This document shows, one piece after another, positions 46,138 to 54,935 of a stretch of 64,000 bases of DNA (positions within the stretch are counted from its first letter, which is position 1; each line of letters opens with the position of its first letter). Where the stretch lies: contig JACQZI010000007.1 of NCBI GenBank assembly GCA_016207825.1, positions 248,001 to 312,000 of the forward strand. Direction: 5' to 3'. Position numbers and translations under genes: made by a program. This stretch comes from Planctomycetota bacterium. Its GTDB lineage: Bacteria > Planctomycetota > MHYJ01 > JACQXL01 > JACQZI01. The notes beneath the pieces were generated by a model that was given only the letters and a program-made list of their open reading frames with translations, had not been told where the DNA came from and did no database searches.

Positions 46138-46953
46138 ATGAAAGCGATAAAGATAGGCAAACAGCTCTTCGGCGGGAAAGGCTCTTTCTTCGTCATCGCC
46201 GGACCCTGCGTCATAGAAGATGAAAAGAGCCTCTTCAGCACCGCCAAACGGCTTAAAGAAATTACCCGTAAGCTCAATCTCCCCTTCATCTTCAAGACAT
46301 CCTACGATAAGGCGAACCGCTCGAGCCTCTCTTCCTACCGCGGGCCCGGATTAAAAAAGGGACTCGATATTCTCGCGCGCCTCAAGAAAGAACTGGGATT
46401 ATTGATATTGTCCGATGTCCATAGTGCCATGGAAATAGGGCCGGCTTCCAAGGTTCTTGATATCATCCAAATACCGGCGTTGCTCTCCCGTCAGACGGAT
46501 TTAATCTCCGCCGCCGCCAAAACCGGTAAGCCGATAAACATAAAAAAGGGGCAATACCTTGCCCCGTGGGATATTGAGAATGTTATTGGGAAAATCACTT
46601 CCGCGGGTAACCGCAATATCATCATTACCGAACGGGGAGTTTCCTTCGGGTATAATAATCTGGTGAGCGACATGCGGGCAATCCCGATAATTAAATCATT
46701 CGGCTATCCGGTTGTTTACGATGCCACTCACAGCGTCCAACTGCCGGGTGGCGCGGGCAGTAAATCAGGCGGAGAGCGGCAGTTTGTCCCGGCGCTGGCG
46801 CGCGCGGCGGTTGCCGCCGGCTGTGACGGCGTATTCCTGGAGGTGCACCATAACCCGGATAAGGCGCTGTGCGACGGCCCGAATATGTTGCCGCTGGAAA
46901 GCCTGCAGGGACTCCTTAAAACTTTAAAACAGATTCATAAAATCGTTTCATAA
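46138..46953 (+). CDS. kdsA: 3-deoxy-8-phosphooctulonate synthase
   Basis: 271 residues from ATG 46138 (MKAIKIGKQLFGG). FVIAGPCVIEDEKSLF, FKTSYDKANRSSLSSYRGPG, DIIQIPALLSRQTDL and DATHSVQLPGG are KdsA signatures. It condenses PEP and arabinose-5-phosphate, showing that the cell makes KDO for lipopolysaccharide. First gene of kdsA, membrane protein, deoC, phosphohexomutase. Confidence 0.96.
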   Translation: MKAIKIGKQLFGGKGSFFVIAGPCVIEDEKSLFSTAKRLKEITRKLNLPFIFKTSYDKANRSSLSSYRGPGLKKGLDILARLKKELGLLILSDVHSAMEIGPASKVLDIIQIPALLSRQTDLISAAAKTGKPINIKKGQYLAPWDIENVIGKITSAGNRNIIITERGVSFGYNNLVSDMRAIPIIKSFGYPVVYDATHSVQLPGGAGSKSGGERQFVPALARAAVAAGCDGVFLEVHHNPDKALCDGPNMLPLESLQGLLKTLKQIHKIVS

Positions 46954-47565
46954 ATGCTATCCAGATTCGCAAGTTATCTGGGATTGATAATCTTATCTTT
47001 GGCGATTCCCTTTATTTTAAGCCGCCGGAAGGAAAACGCCTCTCCCTTTTGGCCGCTTAAGACTGCCGGCATTGCCTTTGGCGATGTGTGCCTGGTTTTA
47101 ATCATCCTGGTCGCTTCTTCAGGCGGAGCGGGTTTTGGCGGAGCATTTAAGCTTGCAGCGTTTCTGCTTTCTTACTGCGTTCTACTTACCGGATTATATT
47201 TCCTGTTGTGCGCCTTGGGCGCGCCCGGAGTTGCCGCGCAGGCAATGGTGACGCTGACAGCTTTTTTGATGATGGGAACCTTGTTTTACGCGGATACGCT
47301 TATAGACGCTGTTTCCGCAGAGGCTCGCAAGGCAGTTCTCCAGTGGCTGATTAACCTGAATCCGCTGGTAACAATCGGCTCCCAGGTTTTCGGGGATGAT
47401 TTCCTGCGGTTGCCGGTGGTTTACCGGACAACGACGATACATTATTATCCTTACAGCTATCCTTCGCTGTGGACGGTTATTTTGTGGTATTGGGCCGTGG
47501 GCGGAGTTTCTTTCCTGGCAGGCTGGTTTATAGGCAAGAAAAATGAATTTGGCAAGATTAGTTGA
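46954..47565 (+). CDS. Integral membrane protein, unknown
   Basis: 203 residues with about six hydrophobic segments. ATG follows the kdsA TAA without a gap, and its end overlaps deoC by 23 bp, so it is in the same transcript. A soluble loop carries NPLVTIGSQVFGDDFLRLP, reminiscent of ABC-2 or heme-exporter permeases, where such motifs precede the last helix, but I cannot assign it. Confidence 0.7.
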   Translation: MLSRFASYLGLIILSLAIPFILSRRKENASPFWPLKTAGIAFGDVCLVLIILVASSGGAGFGGAFKLAAFLLSYCVLLTGLYFLLCALGAPGVAAQAMVTLTAFLMMGTLFYADTLIDAVSAEARKAVLQWLINLNPLVTIGSQVFGDDFLRLPVVYRTTTIHYYPYSYPSLWTVILWYWAVGGVSFLAGWFIGKKNEFGKIS

Positions 47566-48187
47566 TTATACTCTCTTAAGGCCGGAGGCGACGGCAAAGG
47601 AGCTCGAGGCGTTTTGCCGGGATGCCCGGAAATACGGCGTCTACGGCGTTTGCGTCAGCCCGGTTTGGGTGAAAGAGAGCGTCCGTTACCTAAAGAAAAG
47701 CAATATCGTCGTCGGGACGGTCATCGGATTCCCTCTGGGCAACCAAACCAAGGCGGCCAAACTGGTAGAGCTAATGCAGGCAATCGAAAACGGGGCGCGC
47801 GAGATAGACGCGGTGATTAATATCGGCTATATAAAATCCGGCTGGTATAATAAGGCATTGGATGAGCTTAAGAAGATAGTCAAATTCGCGCACCGCTTTA
47901 ATGCGGTGGTTAAGATTATCATAGAAACGGCGTATCTCAGCCGCGAAGAGATTATCAAAGCGACGCGGCTGGTGATAAAAAGCAAGGCGGATTTTGTCAA
48001 GACCTCGACCGGATTCGCGCCGACGGGTGCAAGGGCGGAAGATATAAAACTGATTAAGAAGATTGCCGGCGATAAAATCCGGATAAAGGCCGCCGGCGGC
48101 ATCCGCGATAGAAAGCAGGCATTAACTATGGTGCGTGTCGGGGCGGACCGGCTCGGCATCAGCAAGATAGGAGCGATCTTAAAATGA
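47543..48187 (+). CDS. deoC: Deoxyribose-phosphate aldolase
   Basis: 214 residues, TIM barrel. DYTLLRPEATAKE near the start, EIDAVINIGYIKSG, VKIIIETAYL with an active-site Lys, and FVKTSTGFAPTGA with the Schiff-base Lys. Slightly short but complete. ATGA overlap with the phosphohexomutase gene. Confidence 0.94.
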   Translation: MNLARLVDYTLLRPEATAKELEAFCRDARKYGVYGVCVSPVWVKESVRYLKKSNIVVGTVIGFPLGNQTKAAKLVELMQAIENGAREIDAVINIGYIKSGWYNKALDELKKIVKFAHRFNAVVKIIIETAYLSREEIIKATRLVIKSKADFVKTSTGFAPTGARAEDIKLIKKIAGDKIRIKAAGGIRDRKQALTMVRVGADRLGISKIGAILK

Positions 48188-49890
48188 ACCCAAAAGTGCA
48201 TAAGTTGATAATCAGTATCATGATACTTTTCATTTCCTTTGCCATCCTTAACGAGTTCGTGCTGACGGAAGACGAGATAAGATTTGAAAGCTTCGTTAAA
48301 ATAGTGGTGGTGATTGTGGCGGTGCTGATGGTCGGGATGATGTTTTTATCTCCCGGCAAGGCAAGGAAGCCGCTTAATCTGCTGAAAGTATCCAAGGGCG
48401 CGGACCCGTCTTTCCGGGTTATCGGCGCGGGCGACAGCAAAGAGGCGCCGCCGCCGAAGGCCTTTTACCTGCCGGAGAGCTCGAAGAAGACGTCCGCAAA
48501 CGCTACCCCCAAGCTTTTCGGGACGGCCGGCATCCGCGGGCTGACCAACCTGGAAATCACTCCGACGCTGGCTTTAAAGATAAGCCATGTTTACGCGGAT
48601 TGGCTGGGGAATAAAGGGACTGTCGCCATCGGGCACGATACGCGCTACGGGGCGGATATGCTCGCGCGGATTATTTCCGGCGGGCTGCTTTCCGGAGGAA
48701 TAAATATCCTGGATTGCGGGACCATTCCGACCGGCGGCATCGCGCATTATATCGTCAGCAATAAGCTTGCCGGCGGAGTGCTTATCACCGGCTCGCACAT
48801 GCCTTATAATACAATCGGGATTATCGTTATGATGGCTGACGGGGCGTATATTCCGGAAGAGGTGGCGCACAGCCTGGAGGAAAGATTCGCACGGTATGAA
48901 ATCCGCAACGCCAGGATTATGCCCGAGGCAATCGGCGAATATAAACAGGCGGATAATCCGATTGGGAGCTACAAAGAATTCCTCTTGGGATGCGTCGACC
49001 GCGGGCTGATTAAGCAAAAGAAGTATAAAGTCTTGGTCGACCCGGCCAACGGGACGGCTTCGATGATACTGCCGGATTTACTGAGGGAGCTCGGATGCGA
49101 GGTTAAGGCGATTAACGACAATATGCAGCCCGTGCCCGAGCGTTCCGCCGAGCCCAGGGCAATTAACCTAAAAGAGACCGCGGCGAAGGTGACCGAATAT
49201 GGATGTGACATCGGGATTGCCACGGATATCGACGCGGACCGGGTGCTTTTTATCGATGAGGCGGGCACGGTCCTTTCCGAGGATTTGGTCGGTGCTATCT
49301 TTACGCGCTCGGTTTTCGCCGGATGCAATGATGAAAAGCTTTGCGTCACGCCGATTAATTCATCCGGCTTGGCGGAGCATACCTGCGGCGCGGAAGGAGT
49401 AAAGCTGGAATACTGCCCGATAGGACAGCCGGCGACGCTTAAGGTGATAAAGAACCTGAGGGCGTCTTTTTCCTATGAGGAATCCGGAAAATATTACTTC
49501 GCCCGGCAGGCGCTCTGGCCGGACGGGATTTTGGCAAGCCTTAAAATAATAGAAATAATGGCTAAAGCGAATAAAAAGCTTTCTGTTTTAGCGGGAGAAT
49601 TTCCAAGGTTTTATCAGGTGAAACACACGATAAAATGCGATAACCAGAGAAAAGACAAAGTGATGAAGAAAGTCTTTGATATCTGGCAGAGGGAAGGAAT
49701 TGAAAATAAGGTCAAGGATATTACGATTGACGGGTTGAAACGCGTCTACCAAGATAAATCCTGGATGCTTATCCGGGCGTCCGGAACCGAGCCTTTGATT
49801 CGGGTTTACGCTGATGCGATATCCCAAGAACGGGCCGAGGAACTGGTCCGTATCGGAGAGGATATCGTTAAAAAGGCGATGGAGAAGTAG
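48184..49890 (+). CDS. Phosphohexomutase (GlmM/PMM family) with N-terminal membrane anchor
   Basis: 568 residues. About 80 extra N-terminal residues contain two membrane helices (about 9-28 and 39-58), a feature not usual for the family. Then the phosphohexomutase core: FGTAGIRGLTN, ITGSHMP with the phosphoserine in place of TASHNP, DIDADRVLF metal-binding loop (normally DGDADR), EESGKYYFARQALWPDG and RASGTEPLIRVY. All four domains present. The substrate could be glucosamine-, mannose- or glucose-phosphate. Confidence 0.9.
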   Translation: MNPKVHKLIISIMILFISFAILNEFVLTEDEIRFESFVKIVVVIVAVLMVGMMFLSPGKARKPLNLLKVSKGADPSFRVIGAGDSKEAPPPKAFYLPESSKKTSANATPKLFGTAGIRGLTNLEITPTLALKISHVYADWLGNKGTVAIGHDTRYGADMLARIISGGLLSGGINILDCGTIPTGGIAHYIVSNKLAGGVLITGSHMPYNTIGIIVMMADGAYIPEEVAHSLEERFARYEIRNARIMPEAIGEYKQADNPIGSYKEFLLGCVDRGLIKQKKYKVLVDPANGTASMILPDLLRELGCEVKAINDNMQPVPERSAEPRAINLKETAAKVTEYGCDIGIATDIDADRVLFIDEAGTVLSEDLVGAIFTRSVFAGCNDEKLCVTPINSSGLAEHTCGAEGVKLEYCPIGQPATLKVIKNLRASFSYEESGKYYFARQALWPDGILASLKIIEIMAKANKKLSVLAGEFPRFYQVKHTIKCDNQRKDKVMKKVFDIWQREGIENKVKDITIDGLKRVYQDKSWMLIRASGTEPLIRVYADAISQERAEELVRIGEDIVKKAMEK

Positions 49891-49947
49891 GACATGCTGG
49901 GCGGTACCACGGCCAAATCCGGGATGACCGCATATCGATGAGAATAA

Positions 49948-50025
49948 TGGTGGGCGGTAGAGGACTCGAACCTCTGGCCTTCTGCGTGTCGAGCAGACGC
50001 TCTAAACCAACTGAGCTAACCGCCC
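49948..50025 (-). tRNA. tRNA-Val (GAC), with encoded CCA
   Basis: 78 nt including CCA, minus strand. Acceptor GGGCGGT/ACCGCCC, discriminator A, D-arm AGCTCAGTTGGTTTAGAGC, anticodon stem TCTGC/GCAGA with loop TCGACAC, giving anticodon GAC (Val). Position 33 is C where nearly all tRNAs have U. T-arm AGAGG-TTCGAGT-CCTCT is regular. The 5' ten bases overlap the end of the GIY-YIG ORF. Confidence 0.88.
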
Positions 50026-50279
50026 ATTGCTATATTATTTTTATTAATCAGGTATTCTAAAACAACTCTGCTTTTTTTATTCTTTAATTCTCTTTCTCGT
50101 AAAATAGCTGTTCTTTTGTCGTCAAATTGTTCGCTATAAACCAGTTTCCATGGACCCTTATTCCGTGTCCACCTTTGCAATCCGTTATTATGGCTATTTA
50201 ATCTGGTTTCCAAATTATTCGTATACCCGATATAATATTTTTTGCTCGTTACACTTTCCAAAATATAAACATAATACAT
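50016..50279 (-). CDS. Single-domain GIY-YIG nuclease ending inside tRNA-Val
   Basis: 87 residues. YYVYILESVTSKKYYIGYT is the GIY-YIG motif (variant YVY..YIG), followed by LETRLNSHN, GPWKLVYSE, Arg/Glu in RTAILRERELKNKKS. The stop codon TAG and the last residues Met-Gly-Gly are encoded by bases of the tRNA-Val acceptor stem (50016-50025). The ATG is preceded by a tRNA-like segment (GACACGCAG). Such free-standing small GIY-YIG ORFs may be mobile; role unknown. Confidence 0.8.
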   Translation of the reverse strand: MYYVYILESVTSKKYYIGYTNNLETRLNSHNNGLQRWTRNKGPWKLVYSEQFDDKRTAILRERELKNKKSRVVLEYLINKNNIAMGG

Positions 50280-50281
50280 TG

Positions 50282-50337
50282 CTGCGTGTCGTCCCGATAG
50301 CTATCGGGACTAAACCAACTGAGCTAACCGCCCATTG
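50282..50337 (-). repeat. Truncated copy of tRNA-Val 5' half interrupted by a perfect palindrome
   Basis: The minus strand carries GGGCGGTTAGCTCAG and TTGGTTTAG identical to tRNA-Val (50311-50337), then the 20-bp perfect palindrome GTCCCGATAGCTATCGGGAC in the place of the D-stem/anticodon part, then GACACGCAG of the anticodon side. It lies directly upstream of the GIY-YIG start. Confidence 0.75.
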
Positions 50338-50375
50338 AATATCTTTATAATTACTACCCGGGTATTTTTAAACCT

Positions 50376-50421
50376 CCGCCGAAGGCGGATCCGCCTCTGG
50401 CGAAAACTGAGCTAACCGCCC
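50376..50421 (-). repeat. Third tRNA-Val 5' fragment joined to a palindrome
   Basis: GGGCGGTTAGCTCAGT of the tRNA (50406-50421, minus strand) is followed by a palindromic segment with CCGCCgaaGGCGG and GGCGGATCCGCC (50376-50395). A shorter version of the fragment at 50282. The rest of 50422-50503 shows nothing. Confidence 0.65.
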
Positions 50422-50503
50422 TTTGGCTCTCGGGAAAATAAATCTACCAACTTTATTTTATCAAGTCAATATAAATAACTTCCGAGGCTTTAGCCGGTAA
50501 AGA

Positions 50504-52414
50504 CTATTCTTTTGCCGTCTGTTCAGTAGGATAATATTTGTAGGTATGGTAGTAATAATTCGGTGAGATATCTATCTCAGGTGAAATGTAGTTTAAGACA
50601 ACTCCTTTTATCGGGATATTCGCGTTTTTGAGCTGGTCAACCGCCCTGACTAATGCGCTTTTGGCCGTTTTGCCCGCCCGGTATACCATGATGACAAAAT
50701 CCGCCTTGTGCCCTAAAATAAGGACGTCCGTCACCGGTAATATCGGCGCGCAATCCAATATGATATAATCATACTTCATTTTTAACTCTTTTAGCAAAAC
50801 GTCGCTGTCAGAGGTGCTGATTAATTCGGTCGGATGGCTTGCCATTGCTCCGGTTGTCATGATATGCAGGTTATCAATACCGGGGGTATTTGTGATAACA
50901 TCATAAGAAAGCCCGCCGAGTAAAGTATCCGTAATATCGCGGATGACGGCATTAAGGCGTTGTTTGCCCATTAAAACCTCGCTTAATCCGGGCTCCTTAT
51001 TAAGTGAAAATACTTTATGGATTAATCCTTTGCGCATATCAATATCAATCAGGAGGACTTTTTCCCCTTTCTCCGCCATAGTAATTGCCAGGTTAATCGA
51101 AGTTATTGTTTTTCCTTCTTCCGGACCGGTAGAACTTATTATAATAATTTTTCCCTCTTCAGTAGGTTCCCCGTTTTTGATCACATTGGTCCGCAAAATG
51201 CGATAAGCTTCCGTGATAGGCGAGAGGGTGCTGTAGTTTAAAATCATTTGCGACCTGATGCTTTCGCTTCGGGAGGAGTCTTTTTCCGTTTTGCTCCCCA
51301 ACAATCCGGAAAAAGGCGAGGTTTTTTCCTTCTCTTTAGCTAAATAAGGGATTACCCCCAAAACAGGTAATTTAAGAAGTGTTTCTATTTCTTCTATAGT
51401 TCCCAATGAAGTATCCAGTTGTTCCACGATAAAAGCCAGCGCCAACCCCAGAATAATCCCCAAAATTATTCCAATTATTAAATTCAAGTTTTGCCTACTT
51501 CCTAATGGCACGGCTGCGTTCGCTTCGTTAACCACGCTGACATCAGCCGTTTTTTCCGCTTCGATCATCGCGTTGGCCAACCTGGATTTCAAATCGTTGT
51601 AAAGCGTGGTGTATACGGTAACGTCCCTGTTTAACTGGGAAAAAGTAATCTGGTCCTGCGAATATTTGCCTAACTCGCTGACCAGCATCTTAATTTGTTT
51701 ATCGATGTAAATGACATCAGGATGTTTTGTGGTATATTTTTTTAATAATTCATTTCGTTCTTTCTTTAAATCTTCCAGCCTGTTATAAGTGGGCCCGGCG
51801 ATATCGGCTGCTTGGTACTTTTCCCTGAATTTTTGAAGGGACACTTCAGACTCCCTTAATTTCGTTTCGGTTTCCTTAACCTGGTTTTCGATAAAGTTAC
51901 GCACAGTCCGGGCTTCTTTTGTTTTTTCCGCCAGGTTGTATTCGACAAAGGCATGAGCTACTGCATTGGTATAAAGACGCGCATTATCCTGATTAGATGA
52001 AGTAGCATAAATGATTATCTTGTTTGTTCCTTCTACGACCTTAGTGGAAATTGTTGACTGAATGGTAAGGACGGTTTTAATCTCATCAGCAGACATTTTT
52101 TCCTGTTCAATGGTTTCAGGGGGGATAAGGGACAGCTTGACACCGGCGCGTTTCATTACTTCCTGGCTTTTTATCGCTTCAGCGTAACTTTTCATCGGGT
52201 CGCCCGGCGTATAATAAAACCATTCCAGGAGGACATTTCCGCCTGTTTTTCTTTCTGTTATCGCCACTTGCGATTCTGCCTGGTAAACGACGGATTGGAA
52301 TCTCGTGTAAATAAAAGTGGGAACGATAACGGCGATGAAAACAATGAAGATAATATAACGCCTTTTACGGATAACCCGCCAGTAATCTTGCAGACTCAAT
52401 TCGTATTGACGCAT
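50504..52414 (-). CDS. Polysaccharide co-polymerase/BY-kinase (Wzz-CpsD fusion)
   Basis: 636 residues. N-terminal Wzz domain with two membrane helices (about 18-38 and 310-330) and a long coiled-coil periplasmic part (about 170-270). C-terminal ParA-like tyrosine kinase: Walker A STGPEEGKT, Walker A' LLIDIDMRKG, Walker B IILDCAP. The tail is Tyr-rich (NYYYHTYKYYP), the autophosphorylation cluster. It controls chain length of an exported polysaccharide. No other export genes are in this window except lptFG. Confidence 0.94.
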   Translation of the reverse strand: MRQYELSLQDYWRVIRKRRYIIFIVFIAVIVPTFIYTRFQSVVYQAESQVAITERKTGGNVLLEWFYYTPGDPMKSYAEAIKSQEVMKRAGVKLSLIPPETIEQEKMSADEIKTVLTIQSTISTKVVEGTNKIIIYATSSNQDNARLYTNAVAHAFVEYNLAEKTKEARTVRNFIENQVKETETKLRESEVSLQKFREKYQAADIAGPTYNRLEDLKKERNELLKKYTTKHPDVIYIDKQIKMLVSELGKYSQDQITFSQLNRDVTVYTTLYNDLKSRLANAMIEAEKTADVSVVNEANAAVPLGSRQNLNLIIGIILGIILGLALAFIVEQLDTSLGTIEEIETLLKLPVLGVIPYLAKEKEKTSPFSGLLGSKTEKDSSRSESIRSQMILNYSTLSPITEAYRILRTNVIKNGEPTEEGKIIIISSTGPEEGKTITSINLAITMAEKGEKVLLIDIDMRKGLIHKVFSLNKEPGLSEVLMGKQRLNAVIRDITDTLLGGLSYDVITNTPGIDNLHIMTTGAMASHPTELISTSDSDVLLKELKMKYDYIILDCAPILPVTDVLILGHKADFVIMVYRAGKTAKSALVRAVDQLKNANIPIKGVVLNYISPEIDISPNYYYHTYKYYPTEQTAKE

Positions 52415-52541
52415 ATAATACGGACGTTTAATGTTATAACAAATTCAACCTTATAAGGCAATATTCTATTCCTATTATCGGCATTAGCCCGATGCGGAAA
52501 TACCGCTAATGCGTTAGACGGCAAAAATGCAGAATATTATT

Positions 52542-52569
52542 TTGACACACCGGTTAAGGATGTTATAAT
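52542..52569 (+). promoter_or_regulatory. DegT gene promoter, predicted leaderless
   Basis: Perfect TTGACA (52542-52547), 16-bp spacer, perfect TATAAT (52564-52569), then exactly 8 bp to the ATG at 52578. Transcription would start at or next to the A of the ATG, leaving no room for a ribosome site. Confidence 0.75.
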
Positions 52570-52577
52570 TGACGAAT

Positions 52578-53681
52578 ATGAAAGTCCCGTTTGTCGACTT
52601 AACCGCCCAGTATGAATCCATTAAAAGCGAAATCGCCGCCAAAATCACCGATATTATCTCACGGGGCGATTTTATCCTGGGGAAAGACCTCGAGCAATTT
52701 GAGTCCGAATTTGCCGCCTATAGCGGCGTGAAGTACGGCATTGGCGTGGCTTCCGGGACAGATGCTTTATACCTGGCCCTTTTAGCCTGCGATATAGGGA
52801 AAGGAGATGAGGTTATTACTGCGGCTAATACTTTTATTGCTACTGCCATTGCCATTTCCCAAACTGGCGCCAAACCGGTTTTGGCGGATATAGATCGCAA
52901 AACTTATAACCTTGATCCAAAACACCTATTTAAATTAATTACTAAAAACACCAAGGCGATTATTCCGGTGCACCTTTGCGGGCAGCCAGCTCAAGTGGCT
53001 GAAATAAAAGAAATCGCCGCGAAGCATAAATTGCGGGTAATTGAAGACGCCGCCCAGGCGCATGGTGCATATTTTGACGGTAAAAATAAAGTCGGTTCTT
53101 TAAGCGATTTGGCCTGCTTCAGCTTTTATCCGGCCAAGAACCTCGGGGCTTACGGAGATGGCGGAATGATTATTACAAACAGCCCCGAACTTGCCGAAAA
53201 AGCGCGTCTTCTGCGTAATTACGGGCAAAAGATTAAAAACGAACATTCCGTTATGGGATTCAACAGCCGTTTGGATAATCTACATGCGGCAGTGTTGCGG
53301 ATTAAGCTTAAATATCTCGATGAATGGAACGATAAACGCCGCAGGAACGGAAAAATATACTATGAGCTTTTTGGTGCATCATCACCGGTGGTTCTTCCGA
53401 ATCCCGAAAAAGGCGACCATATTTATCACTTGTATGTCGTGCTTGCAGAAAACAGGAATAAACTAGCGGACTTCCTTAAGAAGCGCGAAATCGCCTCAGG
53501 CATGCATTACCCGATTCCGGTTCATCTCCAGCCTTGCTACAAACATTTGGGGTATCACAAGGGAGATTGCCCCAATGCCGAATATTATGCGGAAAACACC
53601 TTGAGCCTGCCTATGTATCCGGAGCTTTCCCTCGAACAGATAAAATGGGTTGTTGACTCGGTCAAGGAGTTTTATGGTTAG
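52578..53681 (+). CDS. DegT/DnrJ/EryC1/StrS aminotransferase
   Basis: 367 residues from ATG 52578; a TTG at 52569 sits in the -10 box and is unlikely. GTDALYLALLA (60-70), EDAAQAHGAYF, and the PLP lysine Lys187 in FYPAKNLGAYGDGG. It makes a keto-sugar into an amino sugar for surface polysaccharide. Divergent from the BY-kinase gene. The stop codon lies inside a 9-bp-stem hairpin (53676-53697). Confidence 0.93.
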   Translation: MKVPFVDLTAQYESIKSEIAAKITDIISRGDFILGKDLEQFESEFAAYSGVKYGIGVASGTDALYLALLACDIGKGDEVITAANTFIATAIAISQTGAKPVLADIDRKTYNLDPKHLFKLITKNTKAIIPVHLCGQPAQVAEIKEIAAKHKLRVIEDAAQAHGAYFDGKNKVGSLSDLACFSFYPAKNLGAYGDGGMIITNSPELAEKARLLRNYGQKIKNEHSVMGFNSRLDNLHAAVLRIKLKYLDEWNDKRRRNGKIYYELFGASSPVVLPNPEKGDHIYHLYVVLAENRNKLADFLKKREIASGMHYPIPVHLQPCYKHLGYHKGDCPNAEYYAENTLSLPMYPELSLEQIKWVVDSVKEFYG

Positions 53682-53697
53682 GACTATGGTCCTAACC
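53676..53697. repeat. Hairpin spanning the DegT stop codon
   Basis: GGTTAGGAC-tatg-GTCCTAACC, perfect 9-bp stem; the TAG stop is inside the left arm. No T-tract follows, so it is not a classical terminator. Its TAGGA/TCCTA bases recall the palindrome of the array at 607. The remainder of 53698-53840 is non-coding. Confidence 0.6.
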
Positions 53698-53840
53698 ACT
53701 ACCCCGCTCCTCCCGCCTTGCGGGATTCGGGGACACCGATAATAGGGAGTCCCTATCCCGCAAAGCGGAGTAGGGAAAAATCACATTGAAGTTTATGTAT
53801 GTAATGATTTCTTGCCGGATTTCTTGATAAAGACCATCGT

Positions 53841-54935
53841 ATGATTCTGCAAAAATATATTGCCAAAGAAGTTGTCAAGGCTTTTTTGCTTATTCTCATC
53901 GTGCTATTCGCTATAATTATTATTACGGGCCCTTTTTTCAAGTTTTACAAACAATATGAAGCGGTCGGCGCGGAGTTTTTAGCAGATATCTTGCCTTATT
54001 TCATCCCGCAGGTTTTAGGATTTATTATTCCACTCGCTATTATGATTGCCAGTGTATTTGTCTTCGGCAGGCTATCCGAAGATAATGAAATAATGGCTAT
54101 CCGCAGTAGCGGGATTTTCCTGGGCAGGATAATCTGGCCCGTGGTTTTCTTTGGCTTGCTTTTAAGCATGTTAATTGTTTGGTTTAATATACATGTCATA
54201 CCCAGCGCATTAAACGGGACTCGTATAGTTACCGTGGATACCATTAAGAATAATATTGTTTCTCCCAGCCTTATCAATCGCAGCCTTAAATTATCCCAGA
54301 AATACCAGATTTATTACAACGATATAAAAGATAATACGCTCTATGACGTTTCCATTGCACAATTGGATAAAAACGGTAATCTTTATGAACATATTAAAGC
54401 TGAAGAGGGGAAACTTGATTTTGACGAGGAAACTTCTCAAATGATACTTTCCCTGAAAAAAGTAACGGAAATAATCTGGGAAGGGGAAAAAGGGAAAAAG
54501 GAACCTCGTGTTTTGCCTAATCTCGGTTCTATGCAGAGTGTGCTTGACCTTTCCAGAAGGCTTTTGCCTAAATCGAAAAACCTCTCCGCGATGAGCCTTA
54601 ATGAATTGGACAAGCTGATAGAGAAAAATCAGACTGAAAGATTCAGGATGAGCGAAATACTCGTGGAAAAACACCGTCGTTTTGCCTTTGGTTTTACTCC
54701 CTTGCTTTTCCTTTTAATCGGCATGCCTGTCGGGATCATTGTCCACAAAGGAAGTAAAGTAGCAGGGCTTGGTATAAGCGCCCTGATTGTTTTTGCGGGT
54801 TATTATCCTTTAACCATCCTTTTTACGCGTTTAGGCGAAAAGAATTTTATTATGCCCCAATTTGCCGTGTGGCTTCCCAATGCCGTGATTCTTGCGGGGG
54901 CCGCTGTTTTAACTTATATTATACTGCGCAAATAA
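53841..54935 (+). CDS. lptF: LPS export permease LptF
   Basis: 364 residues with three N-terminal and three C-terminal membrane segments flanking a periplasmic beta-jellyroll (about 125-265). VFGRLSEDNEIMAIRSSGI (about 72-90) and LLIGMPVGIIVHKG are typical for LptF/G. It transports LPS from the inner membrane with LptB/LptC. ATG start with no clear ribosome site. Followed without a gap by lptG. Confidence 0.9.
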   Translation: MILQKYIAKEVVKAFLLILIVLFAIIIITGPFFKFYKQYEAVGAEFLADILPYFIPQVLGFIIPLAIMIASVFVFGRLSEDNEIMAIRSSGIFLGRIIWPVVFFGLLLSMLIVWFNIHVIPSALNGTRIVTVDTIKNNIVSPSLINRSLKLSQKYQIYYNDIKDNTLYDVSIAQLDKNGNLYEHIKAEEGKLDFDEETSQMILSLKKVTEIIWEGEKGKKEPRVLPNLGSMQSVLDLSRRLLPKSKNLSAMSLNELDKLIEKNQTERFRMSEILVEKHRRFAFGFTPLLFLLIGMPVGIIVHKGSKVAGLGISALIVFAGYYPLTILFTRLGEKNFIMPQFAVWLPNAVILAGAAVLTYIILRK

